NCBI GenBank assembly: GCA_000697475.1
Contig: JNEU01001170.1
Location: 124,001-188,000, forward strand
DNA: 64,000 nt
Direction: 5' to 3'
Source of the DNA: Lichtheimia corymbifera B2541
Lineage: Eukaryota; Mucoromycota; Mucoromycetes; Mucorales; Lichtheimiaceae
Part shown: positions 49,209 through 62,306 of the stretch, piece by piece
Layout of the letters: the number at the start of each line of letters is the position of its first letter
How positions within the stretch are numbered: the first letter of the stretch is position 1
Program-made: the position numbers and the translations under genes
The notes under the pieces: model-generated
Told to the model about the DNA's origin: nothing
What the model saw: only the letters and a program-made list of their open reading frames with translations
The model's database searches: none

Positions 49209-49500
49209 GTTGATTGGGATGATGATGTTGTTGTTGATACAACCACTACGCATCTCATTATATACCCATCCATCTACGGCTATTACATCATTCTTTTCCG
49301 GTGTGTAATCAGCATTACAAGGTATACAGCCGGCGAGTTCATTCCTTTCTTGGGTAGGTTTATCCGGGCATATCCAACCATTCCTTTGCTTGTCTTTACC
49401 TACTACGGCGACTTTGTCCCCTAAAAGGCAACCGGGCTTTGATCTCCACAATTTTTTACCAATGCAAGCCATGTGTTTGTGTCACAATGTACTGTTTTAT

Positions 49501-51399
49501 TTAATTGATGGAAACATTCTGGAATTCCTCATCCACAAAGGATCCATGAAAAGTTGAAATGGAAAAAGGGCCAAGATGTGATTGTGCTATTTTCTCCATG
49601 GTCTTGGCATCCAATAACACCAGGTAACTACCCTCATCGGTGGTACCCAAACAAACCACTACACCCTCATCTTCTTGTTGTTCCTCACTTCCTGGTTTGG
49701 GTACAAAGATAGGCTCAGAAAAGGTCATATGGATGGAATCATGCTGCGTAATGGCACCTGTATCAAGATCAACCTTGACCACTGCATAGTGTTCGTATTC
49801 ACCGTTCAATGGTTTTTTGAATTGGCATCCCCATACATAGCGATACGGCTTGAGTGCGTAATGTTGAGAGAAACGAGCAAATTCAATATTGGAAGCCAAC
49901 GTACGGTAGCTTGCACCAGACCATGTTAAGCGATATCTCCTCAGGTCACCGAATGAGTCTTGGCGTTTAGGCGGCAAAGCCATTCCTTTGGGTTTGTCCT
50001 TTGAAACGGTTGTGCTTGTGGTGGTTGTCACGTCCATACTACGCCAAAATGTGCCAAAGGTATGCAGCTGGTATAGAATATCCCCATCTGGAAATGCGCA
50101 CACGTCCAATTCGATCACTGGATTGCCATCCATATCAACACTATCCCATGCATTGGCACCGTGGAAGCTGTAAAAGCCGTTCGTTGGTATAGACACCACA
50201 TGGCCAATATCAGGTCGTCGACCAATCACGTGAAAATAAGTGGTGGGTGCATCGTCGTCCCATCGCATACTCGCCATAGCATTACCAGTGATTAAAAAAT
50301 CCAATCCTTCATAATACAACGGATACTCTGGAATGACGATATAGTTGCGTGTCAGGAAAAAAGAATGGATGTAGCTTGGTCGAATTCGGTTGCTGCTGCT
50401 GCTGCTGTTGCCAGGCAACTTGCGGTGTGTGATTTCGGCAAGAATGCTCACTTGGCCCGTGCTACTGATGGTGAATACAGTGAGCTTGGGTACAGGACCA
50501 AGCTTGAGACTGAAATTGAAGACTTCTTCCGTAACGGGATCGTATTGATGATGTGCTGCAGAAAGATCACCCTGGATACGAGAATCATATTCCCCATACT
50601 TGTACAGCTTTTTAGGTTCTAACATGTCGTGTTAGTTATATAAAGTTGTAAGGGAGCGAATAGTAGTACTCACCAAGACTCTCAGGATGGACCTGTTGTA
50701 ATAGATTCAAATCGGTTTTGGCCACAAGAAGAGGATCCTTTGTCGTCCATTCAAGGGGTTTTGGATAATTGGGTGTTGCTGTTACCCCAACCATGGCTGC
50801 AGATGCATCATTCTCCGGTATTTTGAGCCCATTTACCACCATCTTGAATCGACCAGCCACTGCACCCATCATATCCCATAAAGATAGCTCTTGCACATGT
50901 CCAAAGAACGCCATTTGCTTTCCGTGGCCTTGCACGAGATCTCGTTCCACAGATTCTGCAAGGTGACGCGAGTTGTACCTCACAGCTTGTCGTTTTGCTG
51001 ATAATTCAAAGCGGTGCATGAATGGCATCCCATCAAATGCGTGCTTGATCATATAGCTGTTATCATCACTGCCCAGATTATATCGGCCAGGACCTATATA
51101 GCGGTGTAAATACAATATCATTGAATACCAAGAGTGAACACCTTACCAATGCGATACATGACGCCATTGAGCCATGCTGGAATTGATCCATGTTGCAAGG
51201 GTGTCCATACTGGGTCGAGCACTTGAGGAGTGTTGGAAAAAGGTGTCAATGCTTGATAAGTTCTGATGCTTTGAAGAAAGGCAAACTGTGTCCGAAGATG
51301 ATTCCAGCAACGGTGTGCTGCAAGAAAAGTTACAACCAAAATAATAGCGAGAGTGATCATAACAAGGAAGAGATGACGATGATGAGTGGGAAGAAGCAT
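49501..51399 (-). CDS. carotenoid cleavage oxygenase B (RPE65 family)
   Basis: Exons 51147-51399, 50674-51093 and 49501-50618 give about 596 aa. It is a tandem paralogue of the preceding gene: both introns fall at the same codons and phases, and the middle exon is 420 nt in both. Motifs are SIPAWLNGVMYRIGPGRYNL, KHAFDGMPFMHRFEL, LSAAHHQYDP, SYIHSFFLTRNYIVIPEYPL, FYSFHGANAWD and STFHGSFVDEEF, which retain the His sites expected to bind iron. Unlike paralogue A, it begins with a strongly hydrophobic segment (LFLVMITLAIILVVTFLAA), which predicts a membrane anchor. It probably cleaves a carotenoid or apocarotenoid. The separation of only about 290 bp and the sequence divergence point to an old duplication, perhaps for successive cleavage steps (inference). 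Confidence 0.9.
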
Positions 51400-51554
51400 T
51401 GGTTTTTATGTGCTGTGTAGACTTACATTTCATTGTTCTCGTCTTCAACCCCTGATTTGAATGGCTGCTGCTGCTGCTGTCATGCATGGATGTCAAAAGT
51501 TAGCGAATAAATTTTGACGCAGCAAGGTGCATCACTCAACCTTTTACGACAATT

Positions 51555-53736
<2,182 letters not shown>

Positions 53737-53954
53737 AATATTTGTTCAATAGAAAAAAGTATACGCTCTTGATGTGATGAAGATGTCTTTGTAATGTGAC
53801 GTGCATGCTTCGTGTTTTTTACCCAGGGATGGGCGTTTTAATATGTCCTTACTTGACAAATAACCATTGTCCTTTTTGTCTCTTTTACCATGCAACACGA
53901 TGTGGAGATCCACCCTTTTCATTATCATCCCTTGAAAACACCCATCATCAGCAA

Positions 53955-54963
53955 ATGCCACAACACATTACAGCGTTCTATGAGCCTGCGTGGAAGCCTT
54001 ATCCCTACCCTGTACCACCAAATGCAGCAGGTACATATAACAGCAATTGTATTTACATGCCTATCCAACATGTAAAATTGATTCATGCGTGCGTCCACGC
54101 GCGGTTCCACTGTACTACACATATGTAGGTCCTGTGAAACACTCGTATGCAGCCGAGTTAGAAGCCGAATTAGCAAAGCAATCACATCCATCATCTGAAT
54201 TTTGTTCATGCTTTTGCTGTCCATGTTGTCCATGCATGCCATCATGGATGCGATGTGTGTGTTGCATCGGATTTTTGCTCTTGTTGGCAATTTCGGTCAC
54301 AGCTGGAGTCCTTGCAGCCATGTTCAAGATGCCCAAAGTCGAACTCAACAGGGTAGTGGACCATCCAGCAGGTCTCGAAAGATTTCAACAGCAACCCACG
54401 TCTCAAATGGCATTTGAAATTAATGTCGGCCTCGATATTGGCGTTGTTAATCCCAACATTGAAAGTGCTGCTTTCGAAAAACTCAAGGCTACTGTATGTA
54501 CGCTTGCTTAGGGAATGCTAGTGGCATGTGACATGAGCGTTAACATCAATATACATACAACATTAGGCATATTATCCGACCAATCCACGGCAACCTGTAG
54601 GTGGTGGTGAACTCACAGATATCGTTATTGGTGCTCAGGCAACGACCAACTTTACGTTCCCTTTCCAGATCAAGTATGATCAATCCAAAGATCAAGACCA
54701 ACGGATGTTGCTTGATCTTTCCCAGAAATGTGGCCTCACTGGAGCACCCAAAAAGGATATTGCTATTAATTATTCACTGACACCAACGATCAGCATCCTT
54801 GGCTTCCCATTCTCGTTCACAATTAATAATGCTGCAAGGTTCCCATGTCCCATTGATGTAAGTACTCATTCATTCACTATATTGGATCATTTTAGGTGCT
54901 CATTGTTTTATGCAGGAGGGGTGGTTGCAAGAGAACAATGGGACTCTACCCAAAAAATCTTGA
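53955..54963 (+). CDS. LEA-2-domain single-pass membrane protein
   Basis: Exons 53955-54030, 54129-54493, 54567-54857 and 54916-54963 give about 259 aa. The short cytosolic N-terminus is Pro/Tyr-rich. It is followed by a Cys cluster (FCSCFCCPCCPCMPSWMRCV) directly before the membrane helix (IGFLLLLAISVTAGVLAAMF), a likely palmitoylation zone. The lumenal or external part resembles the group-2 LEA (NDR1/HIN1-like) beta-sandwich: FEINVGLDIGVVNPNIESAA, DIVIGAQATTNFTFPFQIKY and INYSLTPTISILGFPFSF. The fungal counterpart is Tag1-like vacuolar membrane proteins, but the cell location here is not shown by the sequence. The function is unknown. Confidence 0.75.
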
Positions 54964-55959
54964 ATGCAGATAATCAATGATAGTCTCTTTAGTAATTATA
55001 AACGGCACATCATAAAGCTGAAATCATTGTAGATTCTAGAATACAGTATCTATTATTATTGTTCTATTACTATTTCGAGTTGATGGGCGACGTCGGTAAG
55101 TTTGATGCTGCGAGCGTTGATATCCTTGATCATTTGTTGGTCAGCAGGCTAGAATGTATACTGCGCTGGTGGTGATGGTATATGGAAATTTGATACTGCG
55201 AATGGTGTTCTCGATCAAAAACTTATTCCATGATTGAGAAGCGCTCACTTGTGAGTTCCAACGCCTTGTCACGCATGTACTTATGCCATCTGCAAAGGAG
55301 CCCCGAATCTTTCATCAGATTGAATACCTACCACCAAGGGTCCATCAAGAAACACAGCCAAATGCCATTAGGCACCAATGATCAATGAAGTGAGCTACAT
55401 AAAAGATCAATGTATGAGTACCTTCAATTTGGGGGATCGCATAAAGACTATCGTTGAGACTTACCAAAGGTAATTGATGATTGATGATATGCATACAAGC
55501 AGAGAGAAAGGGCGTATGATAGTGTTGGTGACAACAGCCTTGTTTGTATGTGAGTGGGCGTGAGAATTGTTGCCATGATTGATCGATCAAACAACAGGTC
55601 ATGGTTGAGCACGAGGTATGAACCAGAAACGTGTTCCTGAATGACAATGATGATGGTTGAGACAAGTGGCTAGGGTCGTTGGAGTAAGTCCATTGATAGT
55701 ATTAGATGCATGTTTAGGCTAATCTAAGAAATTGTAATATAGGAACGTGAGGCTACGTTGATACGAAATTCGTTACGACTGGCTCGCCAGTCTGGAGTTT
55801 GGCGAAGTTCGCAAATTGAATATTATATGGGTGTATACGGGCGCAAAACCCATTGGAGTGCCGTAGCCGATGACAGCACCAAAAATGATGATGAAAGAGA
55901 TCATGCAAGACAAAGTACGTATATATACTGGATGCATGGATGCAACCAATGCCGGGGGA
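54964..55959. other. gene-poor region with decayed coding-like sequence
   Basis: On the minus strand between about 55141 and 55665 there are protein-like segments with plausible but incomplete splice signals (for example a stretch reading NSQVSASQSWNKFLIENTIR near 55200). Stops and a too-short intron prevent a full model, so this may be a pseudogene of unknown family. On the plus strand, 55758-55920 opens a frame (RNSLRLARQSGVW and onward) that runs into the repeat copy. Confidence 0.35.
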
Positions 55960-56400
55960 CCCTGGAAATGTTGCTTCGGTTACTTACCGCGTCGTCATCA
56001 GGAACGATGGATCATTTCACGTGGATACGACTGAGAATGATGGTGATGGATTGGACGGAATTGGGTGAAGGTCTTTTATCTTTGACGAAAGGTGCTCTAC
56101 AGCAGTGGATGATATATTGGAATACCCAAGTCAATGCGTGCTTTGCAGTAATGGACGGAGGATGATTATGGCGGCAGCAACCAAGAACACAATGACACCA
56201 TTACCCCTCTATGTGATGCACCCATATCATATTTACTTGCTAGACTTCCACACTACTTTATGCTATTCCTCGACCTCTTTTATTGAATGAAAATTGGATT
56301 CAACGTAATATTTAGGGTATCATACTATCAGCTCAAATGGACAAGATGTGGATCGCTTGGTTGGTTTCTGGACTGAAAGGGGGGGGATTGTGGTACTTGA
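55960..56400 (+). repeat. third, partial copy of the inverted-repeat element
   Basis: Matches the outer half of the right arm (about 20315-20760) in the same orientation. Shared landmarks in order are GGTTACTTA.CGCGTCGTC, ACGTGGATACGACTGAG, GATGATGGATTGGACGG-type, GCGAAAGGTGCT-type, CAAGTCAATGC, GGCAGCAACCAAGA, TACTATC, CAAGATGTGGATC and TGAAAGGGGG. The ~110-bp units and the palindrome centre are absent. It shows that the outer module is dispersed in the genome. Confidence 0.75.
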
Positions 56401-56940
56401 TGAAGGTCGGGAAGTTGGTGGCCTGTTGACCATAAAAGACGTTCGGGTAACTCGGCAAGCTATGGACATAAAAAGTAGTAAGCAACTTGCTCTCATGAAT
56501 AAAAACTGTAATACTGTTCGAATAGCCTCGTTATGCTCGTGTAAAATGATAATCATGTAATCACAGATGACAATGTGGCCCGTGTAGTCGTGGTATATGT
56601 GTATGTGCAATTGATGTTTGGCTGAGTGGGTGTGATTATATGAATCCACAGCTGCTAGCTAATAAGGGAATCTATGGCTTGTTGCTTTGGTAATAAGAAT
56701 GACATCTTGCATAATTGAACGACTTGAATAGTAAGCAGCGAGACACTGTACGCCCCTGTACAAAACTGATGCTAAGCTCACGTGAACTTCATTCTGATAT
56801 GTTGCACATGTGAGACGTGCGGAGGATGTTTCTGCACAAGAAAATGGGAAGAGCGGACACACCTGGGTGGAGGTCGTCTATCTTTATATTTAACTCTCGT
56901 TCCTTCCCTCGGATCGCGCCCTGTTCACATTCTTTTAGCC
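56401..56940. other. upstream region of CWH43
   Basis: About 540 bp between the repeat copy and the CWH43 start codon. No gene is supported; it should contain the CWH43 promoter. Confidence 0.55.
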
Positions 56941-59900
56941 ATGGCTGAAAAAGCATCAGTTTCAGCCGCATCTGAGGTGCAACCGACCACTATCACCAAG
57001 GCAAGTTTTATTTAATAATACGCGCTTTCTTTTTTCCCTTCAATTGTAGCTGACACATTGGCACGTGTTGTTATGTAGTTTGGTGGAAAGTATGTCTCTT
57101 ACGCACATACCATCTGTGCTTACAGTAAGTCATTCTCATTGCATGGGTGCTCTATTGCTCACTGTATTACGTGATAGGTGCATTCTTTCTTGCTTTGGCT
57201 GTTGGTTGCTACACCCACTATTACAAGATTGTTCGCAACGAGCATTTTGGCTATCCAGACGTAAGTAATGGTCTCAACATGTCATGTTTACTATGACTAA
57301 AGGGCATGGCATTGTATATAGGAATGGTTTCCTAGTGTGAGCGCGACTACGGGTGACAGATATCCAGCTCGAGCCATCTTTCAAATCTTAATTGCACTTA
57401 CATCCGGTCCCCGCTTTGCATTGGTCTTTCTTTGGTATTTCTACACGACTCGAACAGCACGCACAAGTTCTCGTGGATTTGGCATGTTCCTTTTGATTGT
57501 CGGCATTGTTCGCACTGTATCCTGTGGTGGATGGGTCTATATCACTTCTACTGATGATCACCTCACTCATGATATCACCATGATCACCTACTTGGTTTGC
57601 ACTTTGCCATGGCAACTCGGTGTCGTTTATACCAGCGCACGCAACAATCAGCAAGCCTTAAAATGGCGTCGTATCTTTACATTGGCCTTCTTCGCCACTT
57701 TGCCTCCCATGATCTATTACTTTTTGCAACACAAGATTCACAAAGTGCCTGGAGGTAAGGATGCGGTGATAACAAGGAATAACGTACATATACTAATGGG
57801 ACTCTTTTTTTCTTTTATTAGCGTATACCACCTATGCTTTCTTTGAGTGGTCGCTCATCCTTTACGATGTCGCTTTCGACGCAGTGACGGCACTTGATTT
57901 CCAGACATTCGAGCTTTCACTGGTGGATATGTCGGGAGGTCATGCTGGTGCAATTCCAGTAACAAAGGAAGGGTACGCATTGGTCTAGTGCTAGAGACTT
58001 TTTACTTCTATTTGTGTGTGCTGTAATAATAACGATGCTTTCTTTTTCTCTCTCCTCTTCCTCCTCCTTATTTCGTCTTGTGGTGTCAATGTATCAGTTC
58101 TGCAGCAATTGGAAGGTGAGAGTTGTACTACGATCTCTTTATTCGCCCTTATTGACTTGGACCATTTAGCCCTGAAGATACCATTTCGCCTACTTTCTTA
58201 CGTTCTCTAATTGCCTTGCGTGGATATGCCACCGAAGCTTATCTTGGTATGGATACTGTTGCTATGGCAATTGGTTACAATGATTAACTTTTTATATTAC
58301 AGCCTTTGTCTTTTGGTCGATGCTTACATCCTTGGCTTTGCTTATCTGGTAAGGAAATGAAGGATTGAATATGGGATTGAGCTGACCATGTTGATGCTCT
58401 ATAGGTACTTCCCCTTGTGGTATATGGGTATCTCTGGATATGAAGCATTCTTGTTGATTACTGTTGCACCCATGTTCCTTGGCATCCGCCCTCTACGTCA
58501 ACTCATGGCCAAGTACCGTGGTGTGTTCCATTTGTTCTCATTGATCGGTGTCGCATCCTATGCATTCCAAGACCCTGCATATCGTCTCTCGCTCACAGCT
58601 ATTGGTTTGGCGATCAGCACAATGACTTGGACCGCCACATGGTTTGAAGCCCGTGCCCATGTGGGTAGTTTGGAAAGATCGATTCTCATTTGGGGTATCG
58701 GATTGGTGTTGCACAACGTGGTCAAGATGGCATGGTGGACTGAAAACCCCATTTGGCCTATTATGCACGAAGCAAACGGTGGTCGCAATATGATTGGCAT
58801 TATTCTCGGTGTTGTTGCAGCCATTGAAGTGATTGTTCGCGATTTCAACTCTCCTGCAGCTCATCATCCTGTCGAGCATGATCTTGCACCAGCATCTCCC
58901 GGTCAAACAACTGAAAACAGCAGCTGGCTCATGGCAGCTTCTGGCTTTGGTGCTGTTCTTTTCGCACTCCACTCAATGTACTCGGACTCATCCACTATCA
59001 TGCGTTGGACTGTTGATGGCTATCCCAACTATGGTCCTGAGCCTGTTCCATGGGGTGTCGCCACGATTGCTGCTCTTGGTTTGGGTCTTTGGATTTCTTC
59101 CATGCGTCGTATCACTACTAGCATTGCTTGGTATGCTGTTGGATGTCTTGGATGTGCCGTCTTTTACTGCTCAGCTGGATGGAATGCCTACTATGGTGGT
59201 CTTGTTCTTGGCTTTTATCTCATGTCAATTATGCCAGCTACGGTTCGCGCCATCACCACCCACCCTCCTTTCAAGACGCTTTTCACTGGTTTCATGGTTT
59301 ACAACGTGTTGTGCCTTGCTCACGTGTGGGTCGTTGCTTACGAATTTGTCCCTGGTGGCGTGTATGCTCGCGAACGCACCAATTGGATCTTGGTCACATT
59401 GATGCTCCTTATTGGCTGTGGTGTCCTTAATGCTCACAAGCAGGCTACTATGGATAGTCAGTTTAAAAAAATGGCTCAATTACATATCATCAAGACCGCA
59501 CGCACTCTCACACGTGTTGCTATTGTATCATCTGTGATTGCATCGGCCGTGATTGCTACCAACCGCGTCATTTCAGCTGTCACTCCAGCTCCTTATCGCC
59601 CTGCCGAAAAGTCCTTCACAGCTGCTATCTGGACCATTCACTTTGCATTGGATAATGACATGTGGGCAAGTGAAATTCGTATGCGTGATGCTATTCGTGA
59701 TTTGGAATTGGACGTTGTTGGTACGTGTATCATTTGACCTGGTATTGGCTAAGCAGTACTGTTTCCTAATCCATCCTTGTGTGTGTGCCATTGTAGGTCT
59801 TTTGGAATCCGATACCATGCGCATTATCATGGGTAACCGCGATTGGGCCCAATTTATTGCAGAGGATCTGGGATACTATGTTGACTACGTAAGTAATATA

Positions 59901-60556
59901 TAACATGCATGTGACATGACCTAATGGATTTATACTTTATGCAGGGACCATCATCGATGAAGCACACTTGGGGATGTTTGATGCTTTCCAAGTTCCCCAT
60001 CTTGCAATCGGAGCACCACTTGTTGCCTTCTCCTGACGGTGAATTGGCATGTGCCATTCATGCTACCTTGGATGTGTATGGTCAGCCTGTTGACTTTATC
60101 GTGAGCCACAATGGCCAAGAAGAGAATCCCGAGGATAGACGCCAGCAAACTACCGAATTAGCACGTATCATGCGCACCAGCACCAATCCGTTTGTCTTTT
60201 TGGGCTATGTCGTGACCAAGCCGAAGCAACCCAACTATTACATTTTATTCGATGATGGCGACATGAATGATATTGACCCAACTGACTGGGATCGTTGGTG
60301 TGAATATGTCGGCTATCGTGGTTTACGTCGTATCGGTTATGCTCGTGTCAGCCACGGCAAGATTACGGACACTGAGATCCAGACCGGCAAGTTCCAAGTG
60401 GTGGATAACCCACGCGATTTCTGGAAGGCATCTTATGAACGTATTGATGAATCGCAAGTCCCTGCTGCTTTGCGATATCCTACCATGTTCCGTGGTAGAG
60501 GTATTCGTGGCCATCGTTACCACGTCTTTAATGAACCCCGTTACTTTGTTCACTAA
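56941..60556 (+). CDS. CWH43: Cwh43-like GPI-anchor ceramide remodelase
   Basis: Eleven exons: 56941-57000, 57079-57124, 57178-57260, 57322-57754, 57822-57972, 58098-58115, 58170-58246, 58303-58348, 58405-59720, 59797-59888, 59945-60556 (about 977 aa; yeast Cwh43 is 953). The N-terminal module is PGAP2/Frag1-like with several membrane helices (YTHYYKIVRNEHFGYPDEWF, then PSVSATTGDRYPARAIFQI). A long polytopic middle follows. The C-terminal endonuclease/exonuclease/phosphatase-fold domain (about 740-977) has LLESDTMRIIMGNRDWAQFI, SKFPILQSEHHLLPSPDGEL and DFIVSHNGQEENPEDRRQQT. In yeast Cwh43 swaps diacylglycerol for ceramide on GPI anchors in the ER. Intron 1 (57001-57078) has a GC donor (AAG before GCAAGT). 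Exon 6 is an 18-nt microexon. Both are supported by restored conserved sequence. Confidence 0.93.
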
Positions 60557-60752
60557 GCCTATTGTACTTTTTCGTTTACTTTCTGCACGCATTATAATTA
60601 AAAGAAAAGCCCATCTTTGCATGGTTACGCTACCCAAAAACATAGGGTCATGGGGTACTTGGTTTTCATCTTTTATAAATACCTGCATGCACAAACGTTA
60701 AATTTGGCTTTCTTTTCTCTTTTTCCATTCCCCTATCAGCTACCAAACGACC

Positions 60753-62132
60753 ATGGCAAAAGACGCTCTCGGGGCAACTACAGAAGCTGTACAATACGAC
60801 CTTGACATGCATCCATACAACGCATCCATTATTCATATTACCAACACAATGACGCGAGAATTGGCATATATAAAAATTCGACATAATTTTGATGACAATT
60901 ATGCCATCAGCTTGGTTGATCCAGGTACACTCACGACAATATACGTCTGCATCCTTTTCATCATCCAGTGATTAATGTCTCACATGGGAACATGCAGAGA
61001 CTTTTATTCCTTGCGCCGAGAGCCATTCTATCAGTACAACGGAGCGATCACGTTCGATAGTTTTGCACGACAAACAACCAATAGAGGTTCCCTTCAGAGA
61101 TACATCGTCGCGTATTGGCTTTCAATGGAGCTTTAACTGGGAGGGTGATCAATACCGCTGGTATATATAAAACAGCTCATCATCATCATTGCATCCACTG
61201 AGAAGGCTCTACATATAGGATTCGCACCAGCAGACTGCGCAACTCGCTAGAATGCCGTCGCCTTTCCACCCAATCTGGTAACCTTTGTTTTTAATTGATC
61301 TCTCAATTCTCACACACACAGGCCATATTAATCAATACAAATAGGCGATGTCTGTGCCGCAGTAGCTCAATATGCACCATCCAACAAAGGCAAGCATGCA
61401 TTGGGTGTGCTATCGATTCATGCAATGACGCCACATAAGAGCCACCGAACACCACTCGAATGGATGATGCACATGACATTATTCATTGTGCTGGATAAAA
61501 AGCTGAACGATATGAATGGTGGTATTAGCGGCAAGCTTCCTTGGTGTAGTCTACGAAAGCAACGGCATAACCATTTAAGCAGCATGGAAGACAACCAAGA
61601 CAAAGAATATCCAAAAACAGTTAGCAAGGAGGTGGATCATGGGGAGTCGATTATGGCAGGCAAGGAACCCAACACACCACCAGCACCAAAATCATGGAGT
61701 ATACACGAAATGAAACTCATTGATGCTACTGCTACATTACGCTTGCACTCGAGTCATCGTCATCACCACCACAAACTTGAAAATCTATTCTCTTCATATG
61801 ACCATCATGCACCATCATCAACAACGCCAGAGCAATTGTTGACACCATCACCACTACTACCACAACAACAACACCGGCAAATTTCATTGCCGTTATCATC
61901 ATCGTTATCCCGATATCAACAAACTGCGGACGGTGGTTCCTGTGACAATAGTCAATTCATTTTGCAGCGACCCATATCTTTACGCACAATGTCCGCTGGT
62001 GGGAACCACCCTGTGGATTATTTCCAACAAAGAATACAGTATGCTCATTATCCTTGCTTTCCATATTTTAATAACCCTTCTCCTGCAGCCCCCCAATTCT
62101 ACAATACGTATTATTATTATGGCTATCATTAG
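60753..62132 (+). CDS. unassigned fungal protein with tubby-like/DUF6593-type N-terminal half
   Basis: Exons 60753-60924, 60998-61160, 61219-61277 and 61345-62132 give about 393 aa with all phases consistent. The first half alternates hydrophobic and polar residues (ASIIHITNTMTRELAYIKIR, FQWSFNWEGDQYRWIRTS, ALGVLSIHAMTPHKSH, WMMHMTLFIVLDKKLND), which suggests the beta-rich scramblase/tubby-C-terminal-like fold found in many fungal proteins of unknown function; this is a fold impression, not a firm assignment. The second half is low complexity (His, Gln, Ser, Pro) and ends in a Tyr-rich tail (FYNTYYYYGYH). It starts about 200 bp after CWH43 on the same strand. Confidence 0.6.
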
Positions 62133-62306
62133 TAATAGTAAAAACAATGAACTGCTTTCTCTATCATGTTCTCGACTCTCATCATTGCACAAAGTTTTTG
62201 TTTGCATGTTACGTGAATGAGCACACGGCCCGTGAACCCCTTTCTGTTTCGAATACACCATCTCATATTGGAAATCACAAACACAATATGGGTAAAATGT
62301 GGCACA

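Noticed and set aside
49209..49472. N-terminal extension of carotenoid oxygenase A from Met at 49472
   Set aside because: The extra 88 residues are unlike the family and unlike paralogue B; the Met at 49208 directly precedes family-like sequence.
61840..61935. Gln/Ser-rich stretch as a separate small gene
   Set aside because: It is in frame with and part of the last exon of the gene at 60753-62132.
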